From Aspidiotus rigidus (lineage: Eukaryota > Arthropoda > Insecta > Hemiptera > Diaspididae): a stretch of 64,000 bases of DNA. Position numbers and translations under genes: made by a program. Under the pieces are notes generated by a model. That model was not told where the DNA came from. It was given only the letters and a program-made list of their open reading frames with translations, and did not search any database. Positions 44,501 through 58,600 of the stretch are shown here, piece by piece (position 1 is the first letter of the stretch; each line of letters begins with the position of its first letter). The DNA is taken from the NCBI GenBank assembly GCA_035079385.1, contig JAVHKY010000016.1:4635501-4699500 (forward strand), written 5' to 3'.

Positions 44501-45770
44501 CTGTTTTCGAGAACTTCTCTGCCGAACATGTGGAAAATGTACAGTACACCGCGAACTCTGTCTCTGTTTAACGCTTTCTCGACGAGCGTCTTGCTATTCA
44601 CTCTAAAAGGGATGGAAATTTATCGATCTGAAATTGTTTGACATTTACTTTTAATGAACACTCCGCCAAAACCCCTTACGTTACCGAGAGAAACTGTCTT
44701 TGCAATTATCAATTAATATAACAGAAAACAGGCAGATAAAGCGAGCGATTGACGAACGGTCTAAGCGCGCGGGGGAGGAAGATGTCCTCGCTTTAGATAA
44801 AGCTCATTGATGTGTAAATAATGAAGATGAAATAGAAAAAGAAAGAGAGAACTTACAAACAAGAGTAGGCGAAAATAAAGAGAAAACGATTGAAGGCGCG
44901 CTGTGTACAGGAAAGCAGTCGGCGAATAACAAATGTTTTATCTGTATTTTCCAAAAATTTGTTATTACGTATCTAGAGCAATTCTTTTGCGTACTGTAGG
45001 CTTTTGCGAATGTGTAGAGAAACATTTTGCATTGTAATATTGTCTTTCTTTCGAGAGAAAGTTCAAGAGTTTTATTGATGTGTAGTGATTCTGTCAAAAT
45101 ATGAAATTTGTGTGATGCAATGATTTTCTTTATTACGAGAGGAATAAATTCTTCTGACGTCGTATCAGCAAAAGAGGAGAAGACGAGTTTGGTTACCTTT
45201 ATTGATACCTAGAAAAGTATAAACAAAGTTCTAATTGTAAGCTTTTCTTAAAGGTGAGAAAAATATTGGATAGACTGTTCTGAGGTAAATCTAGACACAA
45301 CTCCTCATTTTCATTTTTCCATCATTCTCTCATAACTCCAGCTCTAATGTCAAAATTCCGAGTTCTACTCTTCGTGAATCTTGCCGATATAAATTTTTTC
45401 AAACCTCCACCTGCTCAGAACCACAATTGGCCGAAAGACGGTGGATGGCATAGATACCCCCTCCCCCCATTAAACAGTTTCCCTGTTCTGAACCTCTATG
45501 GAAATATTGAGCTTGAATATTGACATTATTGGCGGACGTAGAAAAATGAAGTTTCTTTCTCATATAGAGGGAAGGGAAATAACTTTGAGCTGTATGGAGA
45601 AAAAGTACCTTTATTGTCCCTGTTGGTGCTGTATATTTCTCGGGAAACTTGAAATGATTCCGAGCTGGGAGCTTTATTCGTAACTAGGTGAGGACGAGAA
45701 GATATTCAGATATTTGAAGCTGAGAAAGGGTTTAACGTCATCGAAGCATGACGCATCGGAAGAAGATCTC
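41582..45770. other. Non-coding stretch, no gene recognised
   Basis: Unique AT-rich DNA. Copies of the dispersed AGCT..GGTCGAAATTT repeat lie at about 42910-43140, and degenerate CCTAGTAT motifs with a GATGACGTCATAAAGCATCACG site at 43640-43890. No credible coding frame. Confidence 0.4.
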
Positions 45771-45774
45771 AACA

Positions 45775-45893
45775 GGGAACCTGTTTTATCGGTGGATAAA
45801 TTGAAGAAAAATCATCCGGCAATCTTGGGACTTGAGAAAATTTCAACCTCCGAGCTATAGGTGATAGGGAGGTTTTTTCGTTACGGTTTTTAA
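45775..45893. repeat. Isolated left end of a CAGGGAAC-family element
   Basis: AACAGGGAACCTGTTTTATCGG at about 45771, followed by AAATTGAAGAAAAA, closely matches the start of the complete element at 45894. The matching right end was not found, so this is either a truncated copy or a duplicated terminus. Confidence 0.5.
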
Positions 45894-46264
45894 CAGGGAA
45901 CTTGTTTTATCGGAGGTAAATTGAAGAAAAACGCCGGGCGCCGTCCGGAAAAACGTGGGACTTGGAAAAAAACTCGCAGGTTCTTTAACGGAGTTGAATG
46001 AGGGGAGGCAGAAACCCGTTTTATGGGGTACGTATATGATACGAGGGGGACTTAGAATCTGAGTCTTATGGTGTTCGAAGCGTTGGTTGCATATTTGGCT
46101 CATGGATGGGGCTATGCCAACTGGTGTATCCAGCATTGCATATTTAGTTACTTGAGGGGGATATATTTAGGCTATATAAATTTTCGAGCTCCGAGCTTTC
46201 CCGGCCGGCCGGCCGGCCGACGGACATTTTTTCCGAAAAACCCTCCGATAAAGTAGGTTCCCTG
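45894..46264. mobile_element. CAGGGAAC-family inverted-repeat element flanked by TTAA
   Basis: The left terminus CAGGGAACTTGTTTTATCGG and the reverse complement of the right terminus (CAGGGAACCTACTTTATCGG) agree at 20 of 23 positions over CAGGGAAC...CGGAGG. TTAA lies directly outside both ends (45890-45893, 46265-46268), as for piggyBac-type targets. Related copies lack TTAA, so the target assignment is tentative. A (CCGG)n run sits inside the right end. No transposase. Confidence 0.62.
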
Positions 46265-46305
46265 TTAAAACAACGACTTCCTAAACGAAGTTGAACGAGG
46301 GGCGT

Positions 46306-46866
46306 AGGGAACCTGTTCTATGGGTTGATTTGGTTTTAGTATTGAGAATTGAAATCGAAATGTTGGAGAATCTGAAATTCTTCCTACTCTGTTGTGCCAT
46401 GGTGTATATAGTCTGAAAATAAAATTTTTTCCAAGTTGTTTTCCTATCATATGATATGGCTCGGAAGTCGACATTTTTTTCCAAGTCTATCCCCTTTTAG
46501 GACTTGGAAAAATTTCGCTGACCTAAGACGTCATCAAATGGTGATGTCACATGGCTGAAAGTTGAAAATTTTTCAAGTCCCACCTCCAAATATGTGATAG
46601 GAGTGGGACGTGAACCATCTTTGTCAAGGTGTAATTTAGATCATTTTGAAGTCATCAGATCATGACGTCATAGAGTCGAAAGTCGAAATTTTTCCGAGTC
46701 CAACATTTGAGTTATGTATGATAGGAGGGGCACTTGGAAAAATTTCGACCTTCAAGCAATATATGATTGGGGGGACTTGGACCATTTTCGGTTTGGCCGG
46801 ATATCGCACGGCGTACGGCAAATTTTTCGAGAACCCCCCCCCCCCCATAGAACAGGTTCCTTATTA
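46306..46866. mobile_element. Diverged CAGGGAAC-family copy with inner repeats
   Basis: AGGGAACCTGTTCTATGGG on the left and CCCATAGAACAGGTTCCT on the right are inverted copies of the family terminus. Inside, the unit AAGTCGAAATTTTTCCAAGTCC occurs in both orientations several times, with CRE-like GACGTCATCA sites at about 46528 and 46660. A C15 run sits inside the right end. Confidence 0.55.
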
Positions 46867-47100
46867 AAATTTCAGCCTCGGAGCTATAGGTGGTAGTAGG
46901 GGCACATAGAAAAATGTTGAATTCCGAGCTATATAATAGGATGGGTATTTGGAGAGAAATTTCGAATATTGAGCTGTCTCTGATACGGGAACTTGGAAAA
47001 ATATGAACTTTCGAGCTCAAGACAAAGAACAGAGTTCAATCTTTATCTAGGAAAAAGTATAAACAAAGAAATCCCCATAAAAGAGGTTCCCTGTTTGCAT
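46867..47100. repeat. Further copies of the dispersed repeat
   Basis: More GGAAAAATnTnGAATTCCGAGCTATA-type units, ending with a right terminus CCCATAAAAGAGGTTCCCTG at 47072-47091 that resembles the family end. Confidence 0.45.
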
Positions 47101-50100
47101 CATTAACACAGTTAATGAAGGAAATCCCGAGCAGCTAATGAAGTAGGCCGTTCGTTACAGTTCTTTAGCTTAAAATCCTCTAGAGAAGGATCTTAGAAAA
47201 ATTACAAACCAAAAAATGGGACGTCATCAATGAACTTGAACTAAGTACGAGTGAGGAGAAGAGTTCACACTAGGAATTGACGTCATAGCCAGATGATTCT
47301 TAGAGGAAGGACTTGGGCACTAATTGAAGAAAATTTTCAAGCTCGAGTGAAATGTGATATCATCAGGGTGTGACGTCGTCATTATTATTTGAAAAATATC
47401 GCTAGAGAAGTAGCGAGAGGAAGGGGCTGGCTCGAGTAGAAAAATACCGTTCAAGTAATACCTAGGGTAGGCTTTTTCAAAAATGTCAACTCAAGAACAG
47501 AAAACGACTTGACTGCAGAGGGAAGAGTCAGCTGAAAGTACCTACTCAAAAAGGGGAGAGAACTGATTCATTTCAGACAATTGAAAGTCGCAGAAATTGC
47601 GTTGGTCCACATAATTGTTCACTCAAGTGCACCGGTAAGACGATCAGATGAGTTATAACTGACCAAATTCTGAATGTGCTCCCAATCAAGAGATTTGAGC
47701 CACTATCAGGTTGATGATCTCGTGACAAGGCGCGATAGAGCAAGTAGAAAATTTTCAAGCGTCTCTGAATAAGTGCATGCTGCGTATTCTGCAAAAATAA
47801 CGGTGGTGCTCGGAATAAAAATTAAATCGTTAGCAAAAAATACCTCATCTGTAATTTTCCTTTTTCTAAAACGATCTCTAGTCTTCAAAAAGTGAATACC
47901 GTTCCATGTACGTTCGTAAAACCAATATCAGCCGAAACAATACAACCCGTAGCTTTTAATGATTATAAATTGTTATGCGTTCGCCTCTTTTTTGCTCGTT
48001 TTTATTAGAGTTCAATTAGCGAACTGTACGAGTATAGGCTTTTCTAAATTTTCGTTTTGTATGTGAAAAGTACGCAAGCTGTTCGAGAGGTAAAAAATAT
48101 GGTACAACGTAACGAATGAAGGAAAGAACAAAATTAATCAAGCGTACGAGGGTGTTTCACTTAATTTACAACCAGTTTTCTGGTTTTTAAAATAATTATC
48201 GAAAGGGCACTCGGTAAACGTTGTATTACAAAGGGGATGCGCGGACGGAGATTTTAAAATCCTTCTCGTGTTTACGTACTCCCTTCTTTCTCTCTTTCTC
48301 TCTTGTTCTTCTTGCTTAAATTTAAAAAAAAACCTGCGTTTATTCTCTTTGTTCGATGATGAGATATGCGTGCGAGTTATGTACGCGTACGTTCCATATT
48401 TCGGATCCTTTTTTTCTTTTTCTTAAACGATAACATCTATTTTTATCCTTTAATCGACGTGAAATTATTTTAATACTTTTATCGAAGGATAAAATTATAC
48501 GTAATTTTTATTCTTTCATCTTTTTTTTTTTCTCTTTTTCAGAATCTAGGACAGGTTAACTTGACTAATTTGTACCCTCGTACCGTGGCCGTATTGTTCG
48601 AAGCGAAGATCGTCTCCTCTGGTCTGCAGTTAATGAATGATGGTTTTATTTTTACTTCTAAAAATAACTATGAGTTATAATGTCGTAGAATAAATTGAAG
48701 AAAAATAAAAAAGTGACGGGAAAATGGTCTAATTAGAATTTCTTCTCGTTATTTTCGACCGGGTAATCGTTATAGAATGATTTATTCTTTTGTCAAAAAC
48801 TGGTGATGGCAAAAAGAACGTCGATAATGTTTATATATGATCGTTTCCCCACCATCATTCATCAGCCTCTTTTGCCAGAAGAATCGCGGAGCCAAACGTC
48901 ATTGATCAGATCTACTACATCTCGACTCGCAATATAATCGTTGATACTTAGAGTACCCTTATCGTTATTTCATATCTAAATCCTTACATCGTTTGCAACA
49001 TTCAAGGATTAGATTCTCGCCTGTCAAATCAAGAGAATCGATTACAATTCAATTATTTGTCCTTCGTCGTGGTACGATTTGTATCTCGTATACTTGCATA
49101 CAAAGATGAATTCGAAAATATGGGTCTTGAATATTCGCAAAATGTTTCTTACTCGATACTGAAATAACCGAGGCAAGCCACACTCTAGGTAAGTCATTTC
49201 CTCTTTCGATCATCTTTCTTCAAAATGTCACGTTGCAAAGCTAAATCCTGTTTCTTCTGGTGGAGTTATAATTTCGAAATTTTTCGAAATCCCTCCTGCT
49301 TAGAGCGGCAGAGCTTGAAGTTTTAAGATTGCTGCAACTTCGAGCTAAAGCGTCTACGTTACAATGCACAAACATAAAACTGGTTCCCTGCTCTCCTTCA
49401 TTGACTTTATTTATGGACCTTTGAGCAATTTTATGCGCTAGACTTCACATTGAAATTTTCTGTTTATCATGCCTGGCCTGACTGAGACTCTCAATACTTT
49501 TAAACTTCGAGGGTTGTCTTACAACATCTTGGAATATTTCTTGCGGAAAAGCAAATTCTACTCATGAAAAATGAAATTTATGTTTCATAGGATTTTCACG
49601 TGCAACTTCCTTCACTGTCGAGCTTGAGTTTATTAGGGCCGCTAGCCCTCTCCTCCCACTACATATATGAAGGTTGCGGTGTCAGGGGTCTTCAAGTCAT
49701 GATCATTAGACTCACGAGGATGTCCCGCCCCCTCTCCTCCCACAATATAAAGGTCGCGTTCCAAAGTAGTCTCTAGTATGGAAAAAATTCTATAGGTATC
49801 AAGGGCGCGAAGTCGGGGCACTTCATGCCGAGATTATTGGTCCCTCTCTCTTCCTACCATATTCGGTCCTCATTTTAAGTCAAGGTCAATGGAGATTCGG
49901 GAGCTCGAAACCACAGTCTTCAGCAAAAGATCATTGCCCCCTCTTTTTCTACTATACTCAGATCGCGGCGCTAAAGTAGGATCTAGGGTGTATAGTGAGA
50001 CTTCTTCAAACGAACATCATTGGGCTCACTAAGGCGGCCAGGGCGTCCCCATCTCCTCTTACCATGTTTGGTCGCATTCCATTGTCCGCGCCTCTAGTAT

Positions 50101-52592
50101 GATATTACAACCTGGGAGATTAATTAGCCTAGTTTTGTTTTGTTGACTGGTAGCTACTACGCTACGGGATCCCTTCTTTCTTTCTGGCTGATCCTGTGTG
50201 ATTGGTGTGACCAAAATCAAATACCTACACGTTCAGGAGGGTATTCCACTATGTACGGTCACCTGTTCCCAAGTATTAGGTGTAGGATGATAGTCATGTT
50301 CTGTAAACATTAGTAATTTATATTTGCATATAATCCATGGGCTGAAGGGTCTAGTCCGTCTCCAGCTGATGATCCCGACGTTCGAATTTTTTTTTAGTCT
50401 CAAAGTCACAGCTTTACAGAACAGAAAGCCGAAAGAATAAGGTAGCGTCAGAATAAAGATAATTATGAAACATGTCAACAAATTACGTCATATTGGCCGA
50501 GACTTCCCCTCTACCCCGGGAAATTTGGTGAGATTCGATTGAACGCCCTTTGTCTCCTGAAAAAAAGCTTGACGTAATTAATTGACACCTCCAAGGATAA
50601 AAGCGACTAAAGTAAAGACGAGTGAAACAACACGGAAGCTAACACGTCTCCTCCAGAGACACTTCATGCGTAGCTCTTTGTACGCTTGCTCAATATCCTA
50701 TCATTTGTAACGAATATTTTTTCCCTATAAATGAAGAGAATTCGGTCTTGACAATTCTGAACGATATCACGTAAGTCGAATACTGTACGGTACGCAAAGT
50801 CTCGACTTCCCTTTAAATTTTTTTTCCACTACCAGTTAGGTGATTTTAAGCCTATTTTTTCGAGACTCAGAACCAGATTGTCGAGAATACGCACCGCCTT
50901 TAGGATCTTGTTCTGATAATGGATGAGTACCTCTTTCGTCCGCATAAATTATTTCAACAACTTTGCAGTTCATAAAGTAATCCAAGCTAACATTGTCGAT
51001 GCGATATCTCAGTAGCGAAATAATTTATTAAGACAAAGTATAGTCGTAAAAATCGAGAATATTCTCGATTTCTTGGTACCATTTTCGCGTTGCAGTATTT
51101 TGTACAAGTTTTTCACATTTCGGACCTCGACCACTCGCTAAATCAGAAGGATCGATCTTTTTCTTTTGTCTCTATGACTAATCGCGTAATCGGTGAAAGA
51201 AAACGCCTTTTCATACTTCTTTCTTGTTCGCCACTCGAAGCCATCGATAATGCGCTCGCGATTCCACGAGACGTGTAATAATTCTCGAAAAGTTTTTAGG
51301 CGCCGTATAGTCACCAGATTTTGTACCGTGCGATAGCGTGTCGGAAGAGGACACCTCTCGCATCGCGCACAATATATAAATGCACTTACCCACGCACATC
51401 ACTAATACTTACTTTTTAATAGCTTACACGTAAGGCTATAAGACAGATAAATAACTCGTATATTTTTACGCACTCCGTACGCTTTATAACAAAGCACCTG
51501 CATTCGCTACAAGCGTATCATCGGGGATGTTTAGTGCCCATACCCGTACCTAGGTAAAGAATTGAAATATACGCAGTAATAACAAAAATCTGTTAATGCA
51601 TTCTATCTTTGTGGTCATCTCATTCCCCCTTTATTAGAGCCAGAAATATTTGGTACGAACATATTTTCATGCCGCCTCTCGGTACCGATTGCAGGCAACC
51701 CTCTTCTAATAAATCGACTCGCGCATTAAAGATACGAGTTAGAGAAGTTACTCCTCGATGAACAGGTAACACAATAACCTATTTGTTGAAAATCCTTTTT
51801 CCGCTCTTACTTCCCTCGCTCTCTGTGCATCTCCGACAATTTCTTTCTCCTAGTTTCCTGGCTTCGCTGTCTGACTTGTATTTTAAACGACCCTGGCTGC
51901 TTTTTACTAGTACGGCGTCTCAACTTCAGATTCAACAAAAAGGATTCCACTCGAGTAATTATTGAAGTATGTATTCGTTTTCTGACTGCAATACAGGAGG
52001 CTGACCGCGCAGCATTTGGTTAAATAAACGTCTTCAGGTTTCTTCGGCAATGATTTAATTAATTAAAGGACGCGTTCACATTTTATGAACTAGTGCAGTA
52101 ATCTACCCGCACAAATAATTCGATCTCAATTTTGAATTTTCCGACCACCCATTAGGTAACAAGTTTTTAACTCCAGCCTCTCAATTCCATTACTCCTAAG
52201 ATCTGTCTGGAGTTGTTTCGTACATGTACATGTACGGTGTACCTTTTCTTGTAGTTTTCTGTATGCCGTACATCACGTGCTCGGTATTTCGCATACCAGT
52301 ACGTGTTACTCGATATTTTCATCCGAAACGGCGATTCGGAATCATTAAAAATATCGTACGTGTAGGACGGGTTGGGTACGCTACACCATCAGTTGATCAT
52401 TCGATTGCAGTTAATTTTTCAGGGAAAATCGTCCGTTACTCGATTACCTTGAAAAAGAAACGGAATAAATAAGGTACGAGTAACTATATGGCGAATTTTT
52501 TCTCCAGGTCCCTTGCATTTTTTAAGCTAGGTAACGAATGAGAAAAAACAAAAAGCAAACTCTCAATTTCAGCATTACTTCATCGACTGATG

Positions 52593-52638
<46 letters not shown>

Positions 52639-55600
52639 AGCGAATGAGCTTAGTTTTGCAAACCAGTTAGAACGAGCCGCTATGGATTCTGAGTCAATCT
52701 TTTTCGAATCATTAACATTCTTACGTCATTGATAAATGATGTCTTTTTACGTACGAGTATATCGAGCATTTTATGGCGCTTTTTACGACCCACATCCAAA
52801 GAAACTTGCCTACAATTTGTCAAAATCGAGTCTCAGTCTGTAGTCATTATGTCTCTTGTTGGTATTACGGTATAATATTATTATTGTAATACAGACCGGA
52901 AGCATATTATTTTGTTGATCGTAAAAACCATTCGATTCGATTGTTGAGGAAGAGGTTTGGTTTAAGCGGATAGGAAAACTGGAAATTAGTGTCTGTTTAT
53001 GAAGACTGAAGTTTGAGCCCAATTTGTACAACAACAGTAAATAGCAAAAATCGACGCTTTATCGCACAGTTTGAAATCATGTAGCTCGTACTCCTATTCT
53101 TATCCTGAGTTCAGACACCGTGTTTGAAAATTTCAATTCTCAAGTTACTCATGATAAGAGGCCTACTCATCATACGTACTTGTCCACCTAAGACTAAGTT
53201 AATAAAGAAAAATGAGAATCATGTCAATTCTAAACAGGAATCTGTTGTTGGTATAAAATTTAAAAAATAATCATAAAGAGGAGCTAGTGGGGAAAATTGA
53301 ATTTGGGCCGTGCATTCAATAGAGCGGAGTTGAAAATAAGTCATGAAAGCTGAAAGTTTTGAGTTGAAAACAATCGAATTTTGATCTAGAAAAGTAAAAA
53401 TTCAAAAATTCAAGTAAAAAAAGCTTTCGCGGCGCAAAAGCAAAATCGATTTTCCCTTTTTTATTTCCCCACATCTCTACTTCTTTTTTTCTTCCGTTCA
53501 TTGTTGGCTATGTCTTATTATTTAATCGTTTTTGTTTCCAACAGCAAAATAACTTTATTTTCAAAAACGAGCACATTTTTAATAGTGGAGAAAAGTACAG
53601 AAAATCCGTGGAGAAAAGTAAAAACAGCGCAGGAAAGTAAAAAACTTTAGAGAAAAGAAAACACATGCGCGTGATCGGGAAGAATGACACTTTCTGCGCT
53701 GAAAGTGATCGATGGAAGCGCACTTCCCATCAGGCATAAGTATAATTTTTTCAATATTTTGATTAAGTTCTTGCCAAAATTTGTTAGTATTGGTTAAAAT
53801 ACAAATATTACAAGCTTTCATTTGTGTTTTTCACATTCAGTATTGAATTTCGAAAATTTTATCAATATCATTCTCATAAAATGGCTACTTTTTATGAAAA
53901 CATTACTAGTGGTTAACATAGTCCTATAGAAACTCGACTTCTATTCAATTCCGCAAAGTCAAGATTTCTAAGAACTCAAACAAAATTATTGAGATAGATT
54001 AATTTGAAGCCATTGTTTGTCTTTCAGCAGGATTTGGTAAAATAGGCAACCCGCACAAAATTAAAAGCTTTAATAATTATGAGTAATCTACAATCAACAA
54101 TCTTTACCAACATCCACAAAATTAATTGAAAATAAATTGTTTTCCCCGACTGATATAATAGAATTTTCCTCTCTGTGTATTTGTAATGACGCATTTTTGA
54201 ACTATCCTATTTTTTTCCAGCGTGGAAACTAGCGCTTCTATCGGAACGTCTAAATGCAAATACTTTTGATTTGTTCTGAATTCCAAGTTGCCGTTTCGGT
54301 CACACTGATTTTTAATCCAATAATAATTATTATTTTTTTCCCTCGGAGTTTTCTTGGACCATTTCTCAATTCTCACTTGCTTGTTTCTCAATCTTTTTTG
54401 ACTGTTTTGAGTTTCTCTGTTCGAATTGACGGATTTGTAGGTACTCATCAGAGCAGAGAATTATTCGCTATTTTTCAACTCAGACGATGCCAGGTTCCGT
54501 GAAATAACATTTAAAATCGATCTCAGCAACTCGCAAAAAGATGCAAAATGGTGAAGATGAACAGTTACCGAAAAAGTGAGTCCTAACATTGTTCAGTTGT
54601 ATTGTTCTTGAAATGATTTAATACCGTGGAATTGACAAAACAATGTACCACAGCTGTACATTCCCTCTCCATTGCGTATTTCTTCTCGTAATTCAGGAAG
54701 CCGATGAGAAACCTCTTATCAATTTTCTAGAACATTCATTGCAACCTACCTTTCCGCTAGCTGTGCTTCTCTCAAAACATTTGATATTATGAAAATTATT
54801 AACTAGCTTTATGATACATTGTTCATCAGGTCAGAAGACGGCAAGAAGAAGCTGGCCTCCTCTAGTTGATGAAACAAAACGTAGCCGATAAGAGATGTAT
54901 CTTATTAACTTTCTAACGGAAGAAAGTAAGGCCGACTATTCAGTTTTGAGTACCAGTATCTGTAGCTGTGCTTCATTTCAAACTTAAAACTTGGTGCGTT
55001 GTTGACTGCAGGACACTTTGTTTATAAGATCAGAGGAGAAACAAAGCCGGTTTTTTCTAATGAAAACAGAATCCGTATGCAATTGTAGGAATACGTGATT
55101 TGGTGAGTAAATATGATTAATCCTGAAATCACTTTATCTTGAACTATGATGGGGTAACTAGTCTAATTTTGTATAGTGCGAAAAATCTATTATCAATCAA
55201 ACTGCTAGTGGAGCAACTAACAATCAAAAGGACAGAAGTGCAGTGCAAACAATTGGACAAGAAGATAATCAAAGAAACAAGTGAGCAAATGATTGAAAAT
55301 GTGCGTACATCTTACTACTCAAGTGAGTCTAAAATTACCTAGGCCTACTTATGGCTTTGTGGTACTTTTAAACTGGTAAGGAAGGAAATAGAAGTAGTTT
55401 ATTGTTCAAGAAAAAATTTTCACAGAAAACAGTTCGACATACCTGTACCTGCTTACTGAAGCAAAATCAGCTTTGTGATTGTCTAAATGTTTGTGCATTA
55501 TGACTGATGAGATGTTATTAGTCCATGGGTCAAGAGAAATTATTATTATGGTTTCTGTAGTAGTGCTCTTGCAGATAGCTCAGGGTCTAGCAAGAATTGG

Positions 55601-58600
55601 GATTTAAACTTACAGTTTCATAAGTTGGAAGCCCTGCAAAAAATTTGAGTGATTGTGTAGCGTCAACCATAAAAAGACAGCAAAATGTAAACGTTTTTTT
55701 ACAAGAATTAAAGAGTGTTTTATGAAAATATACGTCCTACATTTTATTCTAACATCATTAGAAAATTAATTTTTCTCCAAATCAACTTGATAAATAGATT
55801 TTTCACTCTCTCGCGACAAATCAAAACTTGCCGTTTTCCCATTTAAAAACGTACGTGATCACTCGAATATTTGCCTGCGTGCAGAAAGAGGGGAGTGATT
55901 TTGTAGCGCGCTCTAGTGCAGGTTTAAATCCCAATAGTCAAAATGAAAGGCAAAAAATTTGTTTATAGATTAGGTAGTGTTTTCTAAATCTCTTCATTCT
56001 CCAGAGTTTGAACTTTGCAAATGTGGCATGAAGCCTTTTGTACAGAGACCTACAATTAACTTTTCTATTTTTAGTTGCTTCTCTTGACCATTTTCTTGTT
56101 AAGTTGTTAGCTTATTGGTATTTTTGACTGTTTGCTCCTTCTTGTGATTTGATTGTTTGCTCTTTCAATCATTTGCGCGTTAGTTTGTTAGCACTTTTGA
56201 CTGTTTTATCGTTAATTAGTTGGCTCTTTCAACCATCTGCTCGTTACGTTATTGACACTTTGACTTATAACTAAAAAGAGTACGTTACATCTGAAACAAT
56301 CTGGAGGAACAGGTTTTTCTTAGTTGTGCAAGAGGTCCAATTATCCGCGTTGTTTCTTTTTTCTCCATATACCTTTCAAGTATAAGTGAGTCTTTTTAAT
56401 GGGCCTGTCTGTCTGTCTCGAGACTTTCACAAAAGTGTGCAAAGAATGCAAAGATGAACCTCTTAATTTTTTGAAATCTCAACTGCACAATGCCTCAGTT
56501 GAAATAAATATTTTGAGGTCTAAATTATAAAACAAAACAATTTTGACGAATATTGGCATGTCTTTGAGTACGAAGCGATGCTTGATGCGTAATGAAATCA
56601 GGGATGTTCAAAATATAACAGTATGGTGTATGCCACTTATTGAGCTCAATGTGTCGGTTTGATGTGATCAACATCACCGAGAATTTCACGTCATGCCGCG
56701 TACCGAAACACTTTGTACGAATGTGAATACGCACGTAGACACGATGGGACTCCAACTGAATCAATTTCGAAAGAACTTACCTAACCAAGATACATTTCTT
56801 TCCTCCCTGTAAAATGACTTCAACTGTCACGTTACTTAATCGAGCGATTAACCGACTGTTTTAATAAAGGGCCCTTAGGTAATGAAGTTTTCTATCGCCA
56901 TTTTAGTCTTCCAAAAATGGTCGTACGAGCCATCAAACTTGGTGGCCGGCGCTAAGGTGAGGATGTATTCGTCAGATGATCATGAAAGAATGATACTTGA
57001 AAAAGTTCCTTCCCTCTCGCAGATTTCGATCTATTTTCTCGGTATTGTCACCTCCTTTCAGAGATCTACAGGGTATTTCTCTTGAAGATCTCCTTTCTTT
57101 CTGATAATAGGTATGGTTCCTTGAATTCTCACTCTGCTCTCAGCTCTTTACTTTCTTCAACCACTTACAAAAAAAAAAAATCGAAAGACTAAGTGTCTTT
57201 TTTTCTTATCAAATAATGTATCACGCACATTCCTCAGTTGTTTCTATTTTCTTCGGTTTTTATTTACTGTACCAATGTATTTTTTTTTTGTGTATATAGA
57301 TTTTATAAGGCGACCTGTATACCCTACAATGTAATCGGGGCTTACCGATTACGATTTCATCACGATGATGACGCCAGCGTAAATGTTGTTTCACGTTTTT
57401 AGACGCATTAATAGAGAAAATGGACTACTTCTAAAGTTTTAGGTACCCCATTAAGTATAATATTGTACTATTTTTGTTAAGTCGTATGGTTTTTGTTCTA
57501 TGTGACCGTGGCCTAGTCTCGACAGACGATGTTTCCCACATTTTGAAAATGATGAAAACGAAAAAAGAGGAAGAGGCCTCTTGAAAATCACTGTACGATG
57601 TACGGTAACGATTTCGCGAGACAGAAGCGCATTAAGGACCTACACGTACACCACATTTGTATAGGATATGAACCAGCATCAGTTTCTAATTCGTGCACAT
57701 TGTTCTGTAGAAGAATATTTTGAGAGATATACTCGTACATTCCCTATTATTATCTATCGCTCGAAATAATTCTGCTTTTCTTTTGATTTTTTCTTCATAT
57801 TATCTTTTTGCTCGTTGCCAAGATTATAAAGATTTCCTCCTCCCTCCGTATAAATTCTACTATTCACTTATAAATGCTTCTTCAGTGCTTCACTTCGTCT
57901 TTTCTAGTACGTGTTTAATGTGACATATGAAATGCGAATAACATTCTTTACATCATGAATAATACGTTAGAAAATAAAAACAGGAAAACGACATCGATAT
58001 CGGTACGTGTAGTACAGTTATAAGAAATGGTTGCATGACTAGGCCTACAGCCTTTCACACAGCGTCGTCGCTTATCGGTATTTGCATTTCGTATTTTCGT
58101 GTTTCAATACGAGTGTGTTGTCTATGTTACTTAAGACTTACCCAAAATTTATATAAACTTTCGATCATAAATAACGATGATTCCCTGTATTTGGAAGTCG
58201 CTTATTATCGATGTATGCTATGCGGTATACAAGAAGTACATTCGTGATGCTAGTCGGTGCACACACCATAATAATATTGTACCATTTTTTCCTCTCCGTC
58301 TCTTTTCATGTACCACATAGAGAATATTGTAACTGGATACTAGGAGACATTGAAATACACGAAGAAAATAAATGATAATCTGTAGGAGGATAGAAGAAAC
58401 GTAATTGTAATGAATCATGGAGGCGCAAGAGAAACACGAAAGGGCTTCCAGTCGGTTTTCGTTTTCGTTAATATTCTAATTCGGCTACTTTGAGGAGACA
58501 CACGTTACCACTACTGTTGACCTACTGTAATATACCGCACTCAGCCATGAAATATGTACGAATGAGGAAGGATAATGAACTCAAAAGTTTGATAAATTGG

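Noticed and set aside
46195..46220. (CCGG)n run as a CpG island promoter
   Set aside because: Only about 20 bp long and located inside the terminal region of an inverted-repeat element.
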